Shown: positions 25,892 through 33,424, numbered from the stretch's first letter. The stretch is 47,526 nucleotides of DNA from a bacterium (GCA_030018315.1 JASEGA010000016.1:1-47526), one strand, 5' to 3'. Notes: generated by a model from the sequence alone, not told the origin. A program made the numbers and translations.

Positions 25892-26378
25892 TCAACATTT
25901 TATTTTGTTGAAATCCAATTTAAGGTCTTTCCTTGATGAAAGGTAGTCGCAAAGGTGGACATACCACTGTATGGTGCTGCTTGGCTTCGGCTCTCCCCAC
26001 TTACCCATGTGGGTGGCAATACATTCCCCTACACGCCACCTCAGTGAGCCTTCAGGTACGCCTGCACAGTACTTCTCCTGGGCAATCTTATCGTGTCCGT
26101 CAACAGTGTGTTCCTCAGTCTCACCGTGCTTCCAGGTGTCGTGTAATATCAGTGCAGCTATAACAATGTCCTCTTCTGTGCTGGTGAAGTCCATCAGCTC
26201 GAACAGATTGATTGCTACCCACACTGCTGCCCTGGTATGTCTTACCAACCCACCTTCACCCTGGGAGAACTCTGGCTGGCACTCTCCAGAAGTATTCTGG
26301 TGCTTGTTCCAGGCATTCCTCTACCCACTGTCTCAGTCTGTCGTGCTTAATCCACCTGGTACACCTCTTCAGCTCCAT
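25892..26378 (-). pseudogene. HD-domain phosphohydrolase split by a frameshift
   Basis: The first segment starts at ATG 26378 and reads MELKRCTRW...CLEQAPEYFWRVPA, then ends at a TGA (26256). The +1 frame continues with GEGGLVRHTRAAVWVAINLF, HDTWKHG and HTVDGHDKIA to a TGA at 25892. Together they have the order of the HD family that reads PEYFWxxPAS...GEGGLVRHT...HD. The total length, 487 bases, is one too many for a single frame, so one surplus base near 26260-26275 (for example in the CCC) would explain it. Without the N-terminal part, a TTG start at 26248 could still yield a short HD protein. The substrate is likely a nucleotide. Confidence 0.65.
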
Positions 26379-26668
26379 TTACCTTCACCTCCACATTCAG
26401 TACACCGCCAGATACCTGCATCAAAGGCACAGAATACCTGTTGGTTGAACTCGTCTCTGTCATCCACGCTGGTGCCACACTTTGGGCATTCAGTTGGTCT
26501 GTTATCTCCTAATGATAGCACGCTTGGCTTAGGTTGTGGTTGTACGCCCACCTCCTGCATAGCCAGTAGCCTGAACCAAGTACTCATTGATACACCCTTA
26601 CTCTTTGCTACTTTAGCTACCTGGTTGTACAACTCCTCATCCAGATATACGTTCACACCTTTCTTCAT
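26369..26668 (-). CDS. Ribbon-helix-helix DNA-binding protein with C-terminal zinc ribbon
   Basis: A 99-residue protein starting MKKGVNVYLDEELYNQVAKVAKSKGVSMSTWFRLL, a clear CopG/MetJ-type RHH domain. The C-terminus has CPKC and, further on, CTEC, a zinc ribbon. I chose ATG 26668 because GGGGGA lies 7 bases upstream; the longer frame to 26761 is not protein-like. It is encoded directly downstream of repeat region B. RHH proteins often bind tandem 7-11 bp repeats, so the phased CAGGTT sites are its probable target (inference). Confidence 0.75.
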   Translation of the reverse strand: MKKGVNVYLDEELYNQVAKVAKSKGVSMSTWFRLLAMQEVGVQPQPKPSVLSLGDNRPTECPKCGTSVDDRDEFNQQVFCAFDAGIWRCTECGGEGKWS

Positions 26669-26762
26669 TCCAATCCCCCATTTCTTAATCGTTAATTTTC
26701 GGCTTAAATGGCAATTTTCAAGCTCTCCGTTCACCGCTCCCCGCAGGTTTTTTCTCCACACT

Positions 26763-26798
26763 CCGCTCCGTTTACATCACTCCACACTGCTCCACGCA
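26763..26798. repeat. GTGGAG-type phased repeats beside region B
   Basis: On the minus strand the sequence GTGGAGCAGT-GTGGAGTGAT is followed by CGGAGCGGAG-TGTGGAG, with several GGAG elements spaced close to 10 bases apart. They sit between the CAGGTT array and the RHH gene. A short block of phased sites like this may be an operator; it is not found in region A. Confidence 0.4.
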
Positions 26799-26802
26799 AC
26801 TT

Positions 26803-26898
26803 CGCAGGTTGTTTCAGGTTGTTTCAGGTTGAAACAGGTTGGGACTTGGTCAAATTTCAGGTTGTTTCAGGTTGAAACAGGTTGAAACAGGTTGAATT
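26803..26898. repeat. 10-bp-phased CAGGTT array in region B (two blocks of four)
   Basis: CAGGTT occurs at 26805, 26815, 26825 and 26835, and again at 26858, 26868, 26878 and 26888, always 10 bases apart within each block. The linker bases alternate GTTT and GAAA. A 17-base spacer (GGGACTTGGTCAAATTT) separates the blocks. This is the same unit as in region A (AACCTG), in the opposite orientation. Confidence 0.88.
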
Positions 26899-27060
26899 TT
26901 AACCAAATCCCTGCGGATTTCATCTGTTTTGAACTTCCACCGTCGGTTAGCTTTTTGACTAAGCCCTGCTATTGGTGAACTTTTAAAACCGATATTCTCT
27001 CGCAACCTGAAAACCAGGTTGGTGTAAAAATTTTTTCGGCTGCAGAAAAATTTTTTACTA
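26803..27060. repeat. Repeat region B: inverted partner of 2630-2842
   Basis: This lies in a 471-base gene-free interval (26669-27139). Read on the minus strand it shows AAAAAATTTTT tracts, CCAACCTGGTTTTCAGGTTGCGA, TCGGTTTTAAAA, AACCGACG, a palindrome AAATCC-GCAG-GGATTT and then the AACCTG array. This is the same order as region A read on the plus strand. The distance from A is about 24.2 kb one way and 23.3 kb the other, so the two are nearly opposite on the circle. Beyond 27060 (27061-27139) I see no further elements. Confidence 0.8.
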
Positions 27061-27139
27061 AAAGGGTTTCTGCAAAATGCTCGAACCCTCGGTATTAGTA
27101 TCGGCTTGAAACAGTTATTTCAAGATAAACCACGTAATT

Positions 27140-27547
27140 TCAAGCTTTTGGGACTTCCCACTCTTCACCATCAAACCTCTCTGGTTTTACACCAGCCCAG
27201 GTTATACCTCTCTTGATGTCACTGATTGTCTCCTCCGACACACCGTAACGCTCTGCCAGTTCTACATTTGTGTACCCCTTACCCAGTAGTAACTTAATTC
27301 TGGCAACCTGTTCTTTCCCCAACTTGGCATTCCTTGGCTTACCCTCTGGTTTATAAGGCTTGGCAGGTGGCTCTGGTCGCTCCCAGTCATCTTCAAGTTT
27401 GACGTGTGCCCAGGTCTTACCGTGCTTGATGTCGCTGACCGCACCTGGAGATATACCGAATTCCCTGGCTACATAACTATTCTTGCAACCTACCTCCAGC
27501 ATCAGCTTAATCATCTTTACTTCCTTCTCTGACATCTTTCTGTTCAT
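27140..27547 (-). CDS. Protein with two HNH-endonuclease-type HTH repeats
   Basis: A 135-residue protein made of two copies of one module: VKMIKLMLEVGCKNSYVARE...GAVSDIKHGKTWAHV and VARIKLLLGKGYTNVELAER...ETISDIKRGITWAGV. The I-K-x-G-x-T-W-x-x-V ending is the DNA-binding tail found at the C-terminus of many phage HNH homing endonucleases, but no nuclease domain is present. The ATG at 27547 has GGGAGGT 6 bases upstream. It lies beside repeat region B. DNA binding is likely; the target is unknown. Confidence 0.75.
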   Translation of the reverse strand: MNRKMSEKEVKMIKLMLEVGCKNSYVAREFGISPGAVSDIKHGKTWAHVKLEDDWERPEPPAKPYKPEGKPRNAKLGKEQVARIKLLLGKGYTNVELAERYGVSEETISDIKRGITWAGVKPERFDGEEWEVPKA

Positions 27548-27693
27548 TGCTCCACCTCCCTAATGCTTCTGCTGCTTGCATGACAGCCTCTCTGGTCTCG
27601 GTAATCTGTCTTGCTACAAACTGCACATGTCGTCTCACCGCTTCTTGGTCTTCTGGAGATAATTGCCCAGAATTCTGCCTTAGTCTTAGCCAT
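27507..27693 (-). pseudogene. Small helical protein, frameshifted
   Basis: ATG 27693 overlaps the upstream stop and reads MAKTKAEFWAII, then turns into a non-protein-like run ending at 27544. The +1 frame reads LSPEDQEAVRRHVQFVARQI and TETREAVMQAAEALGRWSNE, clearly coding, to a TAA at 27507. Removing one A from GCAATT (near 27662-27664) would give a smooth 61-residue protein. The total length (187 bases) is one too many. Its end overlaps the following HTH gene. Function unknown. Confidence 0.5.
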
Positions 27694-28146
27694 TAAGTTC
27701 ATCCACCTCCCTTATATTGGCTGTAAAGAATTGGTAATATAAAGCATGCCTTACGCTATCCCTGCTGTGCCTCTGCCCTCGGTCATAAAACCCTAACATT
27801 TTGAGCCTGTCATCACCAAAGAACTTCTTCTGTGCAGGTGATTGCTTAACCAGCTTTACCCCTGCCTTGTAAGCGAACCACTTGATAACACCTATCACTT
27901 GTGGTGTCTCAAACTCACTACCAATCATAGCCTTGGCACTGCTCTTCCGCAAAGCATAGTTCTCATAGATAATTGTGTCGAACTCCTCAATACGCTCCTC
28001 TAACATATGGAGAAACTGGGTTACACCCAGTTCCCCCTGTTCTAGTCTCTCCTTCCCTTGCCAGATACTATAACCCACGGTCTCACCTAACCAGGGTCAA
28101 CAGAGATGTATCTAACGTCTTTTCCTAGCGTCTCTCCACTCTTCAA
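27686..28146 (-). pseudogene. RuvC/RNase H-like resolvase, one base missing
   Basis: The intact part, 27686-28078, has the later catalytic features: IIYENYALR (Glu) and HSRDSVRHALYY (Asp/His). The first motif, VRYISVDPG, with the first catalytic Asp, is upstream in another frame (28090-28120) and joins LGETVGYSIWQGKE only if the TT at 28089-28090 is TTT. The span 27686-28146 is one base short of a full reading frame. With that base restored, a 153-residue enzyme would start at TTG 28146. As it stands only a GTG start at 28078 can be used, which loses the first Asp and so the activity. It would cut branched DNA during recombination or packaging. Confidence 0.7.
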
Positions 28147-28330
28147 ACCCATTTGGCATCACTCCTTTCCAGGTTTTGCCCTGTGCAATTTTGTTTACTG
28201 CAGTCTGATAAACACCATATTTAACTGCAAGGTCTTTCACTAACTCACCCTTCATCAACCTCTCCCTGATTTCCATTACCTTATTTTCATCAAGCTTGCT
28301 GTTTGAGACTCTGCGTTTACCCCCCTTCAT
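28112..28330 (-). CDS. Small HTH protein (homing-endonuclease-type tail module)
   Basis: A 72-residue protein starting MKGGKRRVSNSKLDENKVMEI and ending ...AVNKIAQGKTWKGVMPNGFEEW. It is another copy of the module seen at 27140-27547, with no nuclease domain. The ATG at 28330 overlaps the upstream stop codon. An ATG at 28366 is possible, but neither has a strong RBS, so translation is probably coupled. Confidence 0.65.
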   Translation of the reverse strand: MKGGKRRVSNSKLDENKVMEIRERLMKGELVKDLAVKYGVYQTAVNKIAQGKTWKGVMPNGFEEWRDARKRR

Positions 28331-28649
28331 ACTGCCAAGTGTCCCACCCTTTTGGTCCAGGCTCATTGGAGTAACTATTCTTGTGTGCTATTTGGAGAAC
28401 CTGCCTATGTCCCATCCCAAGTTCCCTGGCAACCCTTTTTGCACTCGCACCTTCCATCAACCTAACCCTGATGTTATCCAACTCCTTCTTGGTCAAATTG
28501 CTCTTGGGATGGTTGAACCCCCATTGGGTAGGTGGTTTGTCTTTGTAGCTCCGAAGGTGGCTGTGCCCACCTTCCCACTCCTTGTCAGTGTTGTAGACAA
28601 TAACCCCCTCCGAAGCCTTGATAATGATAAACTGTATATCAGCAATCAC
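28317..28649 (-). CDS. Small phage protein fused to an HTH module
   Basis: A 110-residue protein with two parts. The N-terminus (IADIQFIIIKASEGVIVYNTDKEWEGGHSHLRSYK) resembles a small protein often found near phage polymerase genes. The C-terminal half (LTKKELDNIRVRLMEGASAKRVAREL...HRQVLQIAHKNSYS) is a further HTH module like those at 27140 and 28112. It starts at GTG 28649, overlapping the polymerase stop. Function unknown. Confidence 0.65.
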   Translation of the reverse strand: MIADIQFIIIKASEGVIVYNTDKEWEGGHSHLRSYKDKPPTQWGFNHPKSNLTKKELDNIRVRLMEGASAKRVARELGMGHRQVLQIAHKNSYSNEPGPKGWDTWQYEGG

Positions 28650-31471
28650 ATCACCCTCACCCTTGCTGCATAGATTTTCTGATACTGCTTGTTGTACTCT
28701 CCAGTTATCACTACTATACTATTCTCATTGATTTCAGCAAGCTCCTCCTGCAGGGTGATGTCAGCATATTTATACCTGTTGATTGTTACGTTCACTATGC
28801 CTGTTTCATCTCCAATCTCTAAATGAACGTATTTCTCATGTTCTGGGTCACGAACGTCATATTCCCTGCCTTGGCTCTCTATGACTTCACGTAGGTTTTT
28901 CACCTGCAGCTTGAGAACCTTACCAGCAATTCTCACATATTCACCAGGCTTGATTTTATCAATGGTATCACGCTCTGGTATCTCATCCAAACGTTCCTTC
29001 AGTGCCTCCAATCCCAGGTAATCACTCTCTCCCTGCTCTGGCTCAAACGCCCCAGCATCCTCTAATACTTGACGTATCTTACCTTCAGGCTCTTCCCCAC
29101 TTTCTAATTTCTCAGCATTCTTTAGTCCAATGCCATGCAAGGTCAGGTATCCTGCTCGTAACCCACCTTTGTCTATAGTCCAGGTGGCTTTGCTCCTGCC
29201 AAACTTGACGTTATACACCTTGCCCCCTGCCTGGATGTATTCCCTAAGCAAACTCTCATTGTCTGGCTCTACCACCAGGTTTGCCCAGTAGAACTCTAGT
29301 GGGTGGTGTACCTTAAGGTACATACAGTAATACCCCAGGAACGTGTAGCTGGTGCTGTGTGCAATATTGAATCCATAAGCACCGCTCTCACCACATCTGT
29401 GCCAAATCTCTTCTCCAAGCTCCTGGTCATGACTGTATGCTTGCAAGAACCTTTCTTTGATACCCACCAGTTTTTCAGCACCTTGTTTCTTGGTGATTAA
29501 CTTACGCACTGCTGTAACGTCTGCCCAATCCAGCTTACCAGCTTCTCTGAGAATTTTCATAATCTGCTCCTGGAACAATATCTGTCCTCTACTCCTGGCA
29601 GTGTACTTGGTTACAATTGGGTCAATGTCATCCACCCAACCGTTAATATAAGCCTCAGTAGCACCACTCTGAAGTGGTCCAGGTCTTGATAAAGCATTAA
29701 TATCAATCAATTCCTCAAATTTGCTTGGTTTTACTTGTTGGCACACCCTTCTGGTAGTTGCCCCCTCAAACTGGAATATGCCCTGGAAGGCTTTGGTAGA
29801 GAAGGCTCTGTAGGTAGCCTCATCATCGAGTGGTACGTCATTATACAACCACTCGCTATCTTTGCCTATTGCCTTCAGGCACTTGTCTAATATGGTCAGT
29901 GTGCGAAGGCTCAACACATCAATCTTCATTAACCCCAGATATTCTGCATCCCTGTGGTCAAGCATGATACCATCTTTACCTAAAGTAGTGAACTTTTCAA
30001 GCTTGTCGCTAGCCACAATCACCCCTGCAGCATGCACGGTTAACTGCCTTACCATTCCTTCCACCTTAGCCAGGTACTGGTGGTCTTCCCAACGCTCCCT
30101 GATAATTTCATCAACGTCTTTGGTGCCACCATTCTCAATAAGCTCGTTCTTTGCTTCTTCTATCTCAGCTTTGGGTATCTTGAGCACTCTGCCTATATCG
30201 TCCAATAGGCTCTTCGGCTTAAACATGCTGTAGCCTGCAATGTTGGCAACCCTGTCTAGCCCATACTTACCTCTGAGATATTCTTTAACCTCCTCACGCC
30301 TATCATCCTGGAAGTCTAAATCAATGTCAGGTGGGTCATACCTGCTCACGTCAATGAAACGCTCAAACAGTAAATCCCACTTAATTGGGTCAACCTCGGT
30401 TATCCCCAACAGGTATGCAGTCAATGAACCTGCCACAGAACCCCTTGCTGGTCCAACCATGATACCCTGGTCTTTAGCCCACTGTACCATGTCGGCAACC
30501 ACCAAGAAGTAGTCAACATAATCCTTATCTTTAATCAGGTCAAGCTCCCTAAACAACCGCTCACGGTATTCATCCCACTTGGGTTTGGGGATACCCCTCT
30601 TCTTCCAACCCTTCCTGCACCAGTCTACTAAAGTCTTGTAAGGATTGTCTATGCCAAACCTTACTGGCTCTGCTTTGGGTAGTTCAAAGGCTTCCACCAT
30701 ATCAGCAATTCTGGCTGTGTTTCGAACTGCTTCTACAGGTGAACCCCACTGCAGCATTTCCTCACCTGTAGCCAGGTAACACCGCTTGTCCATTGTTCCC
30801 CAGTCGTCATAGACATTCTTGCGTCTGCGAATGCTAGACAAGAACCATTGCACCTGTTCATCCCCTGGCTCCAGGTAATGTACGTCATTGGTTGCTACCA
30901 GTGGAATGTTAAGCTCTTGTGCCACAGCTATAAGCCCTCTGTTAGCTTGTTTGCTCTCTTCAAGGGTCAATGGCTGTATCTCAATATAGAAGTGGTCTAA
31001 AGCCTTGTTAAGCTTCTCTGCAACGGTTTTAGCCCCCTCCATATCCCCTTGCAACACCTTCTGGGTAATAAGTCCTTTTTGGCAACCACTGAGAATGATT
31101 AAATTCTCTTGGTTTTCCAACAGGTCAGTTAACCTGATTGCAGGTTGGTAATAGAACCTATCTTCAGTGTAAGCTAATGAGCTAAGTTTGAGCAAGTTGG
31201 CATACCCAGCCTCATTCTTAGCTAATACGGTTATGTGGTTTTTATCCTTTTGCTTGTGTTCTCCCATGTAGAATTCACAACCGTATATAGGCTTTATACC
31301 ATGTTCCTTGCAGGCTTGCTCTAGCTTTGGGTGACTGCTGGTGTTGCCATGCTCGGTTATGGCTAACGCCTTGTGTCCCAACTCCTTAGCTCGTGCCACA
31401 TATTGTTCTGGTGTACCGTAGCTGTCCAACAAGCTGAAGGTGGTGTGAGTGTGTAGGCTCACATACTCCAT
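28646..31471 (-). CDS. dnaE: DNA polymerase III alpha subunit (DnaE type), compact
   Basis: A 941-residue protein. Residues 1-200 are a PHP domain with intact metal-site motifs (LHTHTTFSLLDS, ITEHGN, NDVHYL), so it may have proofreading exonuclease or pyrophosphatase activity. The palm has GPARGSVAGS (340-349) and the catalytic PDIDLDF (381-387). The C-terminal 105 residues form an OB fold (YVRIAGKVLKLQ...VNVTINRYKYAD). It is shorter than host DnaE (about 1150 residues) and lacks the tau-binding tail. It is the replicative polymerase, with its own promoter and RBS AAAGGAGG. Confidence 0.92.
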   Translation of the reverse strand: MEYVSLHTHTTFSLLDSYGTPEQYVARAKELGHKALAITEHGNTSSHPKLEQACKEHGIKPIYGCEFYMGEHKQKDKNHITVLAKNEAGYANLLKLSSLAYTEDRFYYQPAIRLTDLLENQENLIILSGCQKGLITQKVLQGDMEGAKTVAEKLNKALDHFYIEIQPLTLEESKQANRGLIAVAQELNIPLVATNDVHYLEPGDEQVQWFLSSIRRRKNVYDDWGTMDKRCYLATGEEMLQWGSPVEAVRNTARIADMVEAFELPKAEPVRFGIDNPYKTLVDWCRKGWKKRGIPKPKWDEYRERLFRELDLIKDKDYVDYFLVVADMVQWAKDQGIMVGPARGSVAGSLTAYLLGITEVDPIKWDLLFERFIDVSRYDPPDIDLDFQDDRREEVKEYLRGKYGLDRVANIAGYSMFKPKSLLDDIGRVLKIPKAEIEEAKNELIENGGTKDVDEIIRERWEDHQYLAKVEGMVRQLTVHAAGVIVASDKLEKFTTLGKDGIMLDHRDAEYLGLMKIDVLSLRTLTILDKCLKAIGKDSEWLYNDVPLDDEATYRAFSTKAFQGIFQFEGATTRRVCQQVKPSKFEELIDINALSRPGPLQSGATEAYINGWVDDIDPIVTKYTARSRGQILFQEQIMKILREAGKLDWADVTAVRKLITKKQGAEKLVGIKERFLQAYSHDQELGEEIWHRCGESGAYGFNIAHSTSYTFLGYYCMYLKVHHPLEFYWANLVVEPDNESLLREYIQAGGKVYNVKFGRSKATWTIDKGGLRAGYLTLHGIGLKNAEKLESGEEPEGKIRQVLEDAGAFEPEQGESDYLGLEALKERLDEIPERDTIDKIKPGEYVRIAGKVLKLQVKNLREVIESQGREYDVRDPEHEKYVHLEIGDETGIVNVTINRYKYADITLQEELAEINENSIVVITGEYNKQYQKIYAARVRVM

Positions 31472-31493
31472 TTTTCATTCCTCCTTTCAATAT

Positions 31494-31522
31494 ATTATAT
31501 CGGTTTAAATGTGCTTTCAACC
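31494..31522 (-). promoter_or_regulatory. Promoter of the DNA polymerase gene
   Basis: On the minus strand GGTTGA (31517-31522), 17 bases, TATAAT (31494-31499). The -10 lies just 8 bases before the AAGGAGG, giving a leader of about 15 bases. Same type as the other GGGTTRA promoters. Spacing from the TTGAAA that overlaps it is only 15, too short for an ordinary vegetative promoter. Confidence 0.65.
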
Positions 31523-31534
31523 CTGGAAAAAGGC

Positions 31535-31559
31535 AAAAGAAAAGCCAGGTTTACACCTG
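31535..31559 (-). terminator. Terminator after thyX
   Basis: On the minus strand CAGGT-GTAA-ACCTG (31546-31559) is followed by GCTTTTCTTTTGCC. It is a short 5-bp stem with a T-rich tail, just after the ThyX stop and before the polymerase promoter. Confidence 0.55.
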
Positions 31560-31577
31560 ACTCAACCTCTCTGGGTT

Positions 31578-32264
31578 TTACTTGAATAACTCCTGTTTAG
31601 GACACTTTCTGTCATATATGCTCTCATAACCACACCGCTTATGACGGTCGCAATACATCACCAACATCTCAGCAAGCACAGGGTGAACCTTATCAGCAAT
31701 CTCCTGCTTCATCTGCTGGATTATACTGACCCAGTGTGGTTGGCTCTGAGTGCACAAACGAACCTCAGCTATCCCCATTAAAGTCTTCAGGTTATACTTT
31801 ACGCCTATATTGGTCAAAATGTTTATCGGGAGAACCCCTCTGGCATCCTGGGTAGCCACGCCTATGTCTAACAACTTCTCATAAGCATGCTGGATATTAA
31901 GCATCGCCTCGTTGTAGATTCCCAATTTCTCTTCGTTGTCAATGCTTGGTCCAACGTTATATTTGAATTGCTCTCCAGCTTTGGCTACAAACCGTAGGCT
32001 TTCTTGGGAGTATACAGCTCCCACTCTTGTTCGAACCATCTGGTGGGTTAATGCCCTTGGCACTCCTTGCACCTGGAAGGTGAAGTCAACATACTCAATT
32101 GGTCCACCAAGACTGGTCTTCTGCAACTCCCTTATAGTTTCAATTGCCTCCTGCTCGTCAATGGTGTCTAGGTCGGTTATGACGTTACCCATCATATTCT
32201 GGGTCATAGCATGTATAACTTGTAAAGGCTTGTTTGTCCAACTAACCAAGGTAACTTTCGGCAT
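31578..32264 (-). CDS. thyX: Flavin-dependent thymidylate synthase
   Basis: A 228-residue protein. The ThyX signature is present in a modified form: RTRVGAVYSQESLRF instead of RHR-x7-S-LRY, with Thr for His and one extra residue before the serine. C-terminal VRLCTQSQPHWVSIIQQM fits the FAD/dUMP-binding end. It methylates dUMP to dTMP with methylenetetrahydrofolate, FAD and NADPH. Start ATG 32264 behind AAAGGAGGAGG. With the deaminase and NTP-pyrophosphatase encoded here it would complete a dCMP to dTMP route. Confidence 0.85.
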   Translation of the reverse strand: MPKVTLVSWTNKPLQVIHAMTQNMMGNVITDLDTIDEQEAIETIRELQKTSLGGPIEYVDFTFQVQGVPRALTHQMVRTRVGAVYSQESLRFVAKAGEQFKYNVGPSIDNEEKLGIYNEAMLNIQHAYEKLLDIGVATQDARGVLPINILTNIGVKYNLKTLMGIAEVRLCTQSQPHWVSIIQQMKQEIADKVHPVLAEMLVMYCDRHKRCGYESIYDRKCPKQELFK

Positions 32265-32265
32265 A

Positions 32266-32325
32266 TTATTCCTCCTCCTTTAACCTCTGCAACATACGCT
32301 CCAACAGCACATGAGACATCACCAT
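32266..32325 (-). CDS. Possible 19-residue leader peptide before thyX
   Basis: The frame MVMSHVLLERMLQRLKEEE starts inside the end of the upstream gene and stops 1 base before the ThyX ATG (TAATATG). It could couple translation of ThyX to its upstream gene. There is no RBS of its own, so this is a weak call. Confidence 0.25.
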   Translation of the reverse strand: MVMSHVLLERMLQRLKEEE

Positions 32326-32573
32326 TGTTGGTGAGGAGGCAACCTTTTCATCACATTACTGACACTGTCTATTAGCATCTCAACAGATTGCATCAGCTCC
32401 ACCACACCCACACAACTTATGACAGAACCGTGATTTTTACCAACATGCAGCACCAGAAAATCTTCTGTAAAGGTTACCTCTTCTTTACAGTCTACTTTGA
32501 CGGTAACTGACATGTTAGGTTTGCTACTTTCTTCCTGCTTTTTCATTTGTTCCAAAATCTCTTTCAAGTCCAT
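32319..32573 (-). CDS. Small protein of unknown function
   Basis: An 84-residue protein starting MDLKEILEQMKKQEESSKPNMSV, with a helical N-terminus, a beta-rich middle (VTVKVDCKEEVTFTEDFLVLHV) and a C-terminal helix. It has its own promoter and RBS (AAAGGAGG) and immediately precedes thyX. No family recognised. Confidence 0.75.
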   Translation of the reverse strand: MDLKEILEQMKKQEESSKPNMSVTVKVDCKEEVTFTEDFLVLHVGKNHGSVISCVGVVELMQSVEMLIDSVSNVMKRLPPHQQW

Positions 32574-32594
32574 TCTTCATACCTCCTTTAATTT

Positions 32595-32623
32595 AGTATA
32601 TCTGCCTACCCCTGAACCTGACC
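32595..32623 (-). promoter_or_regulatory. Promoter before the 84-residue gene and thyX
   Basis: On the minus strand GGTCAG (32618-32623), 17 bases, TATACT (32595-32600), then AAATTAAAGGAGG. The -10 and short leader match the family; the -35 is less exact. Confidence 0.5.
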
Positions 32624-33346
32624 CGCATCAATTCTCAGAACATTGCCTGTAGCATAATCTCCTTTGGTTGTCACAAAGTATGCCCACTCTGCACATTCCT
32701 CTGGTGTCATGCCCCTGCCTATGGGGATATTGGCAGATAGCATATTTTCGGCTTGCTCCTCCGTGATACCTCTTTGCTCCATTAAATCTGTGATAGTTTT
32801 TCTATCCATGGGTGTATAAACCCTGCCAATAGCCAGTGCAGTTACCAACCAGTCGTCATTGTGGTATTTGTTCAGCTCTCTGGCTGTGCACCTGATGAAA
32901 TGGTTGGCTCCAGCCTTGCTTGCACCATAAGCAAAAGTGCTGGTCTTGGGTATCATGCCTGTATCGCTGGTGATAGCCACGAACGCCTTACGCTTGCCAT
33001 TGTTGTCAAACTCCCAGACATATGCCTGCAGCAGCAAAAAATTGCTTGTCAGGTTAACTGCTATGGTGGTGTTGAAATCCTCCAAGGTGTACCGTTCCAG
33101 CTTGTTCAGGATATTAACCCCAGCACTGTTGATGATAGCATCCAAGTGTTCAACCGTGTTGCTGATGGCTCTCATCATCAGGTGTATGGTGTTCGGGTTT
33201 GTTACATCACAGGTGTATTGCTCAAACTCATCATGGTCATAGGTTATGTCAGCAACCATAACCCTATGCCCCTCCTGCTCAAATTTCTTGGCTATAGCAT
33301 AGCCAATGTTGCCCTTCCTACCTGCTCCAATGATTAGTGTGTTCAA
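32606..33346 (-). CDS. Short-chain dehydrogenase/reductase 1
   Basis: A 246-residue Rossmann enzyme. The cofactor loop is LIIGAGRKGNIGYAIA, with NSAGVN, the catalytic Ser in AITSDTG and YGASKAGANHF (Y-x-x-x-K). It starts with TTG at 33346 behind AAGGAGGG. The substrate is unknown; the small-molecule context includes a second SDR (34204-34866), an FAD oxidoreductase and nucleotide enzymes. SDRs are rare in phages of this size, so a specific metabolite such as a modified nucleotide or sugar is likely. Confidence 0.8.
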   Translation of the reverse strand: MNTLIIGAGRKGNIGYAIAKKFEQEGHRVMVADITYDHDEFEQYTCDVTNPNTIHLMMRAISNTVEHLDAIINSAGVNILNKLERYTLEDFNTTIAVNLTSNFLLLQAYVWEFDNNGKRKAFVAITSDTGMIPKTSTFAYGASKAGANHFIRCTARELNKYHNDDWLVTALAIGRVYTPMDRKTITDLMEQRGITEEQAENMLSANIPIGRGMTPEECAEWAYFVTTKGDYATGNVLRIDAGQVQG

Positions 33347-33424
33347 CTCAATCCCTCCTTATATTTTGTTGGCAGTGCAGCAACCCACTCTTTTGAGTTA
33401 CTGCACCGCCTCAGTTGCTTCTGT

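Noticed and set aside
33358-33385. Promoter-like GGTTGC - 16 - TATAAG before SDR 1
   Set aside because: The -10 overlaps the Shine-Dalgarno, so a transcript would start after it. Not counted with the other promoters.
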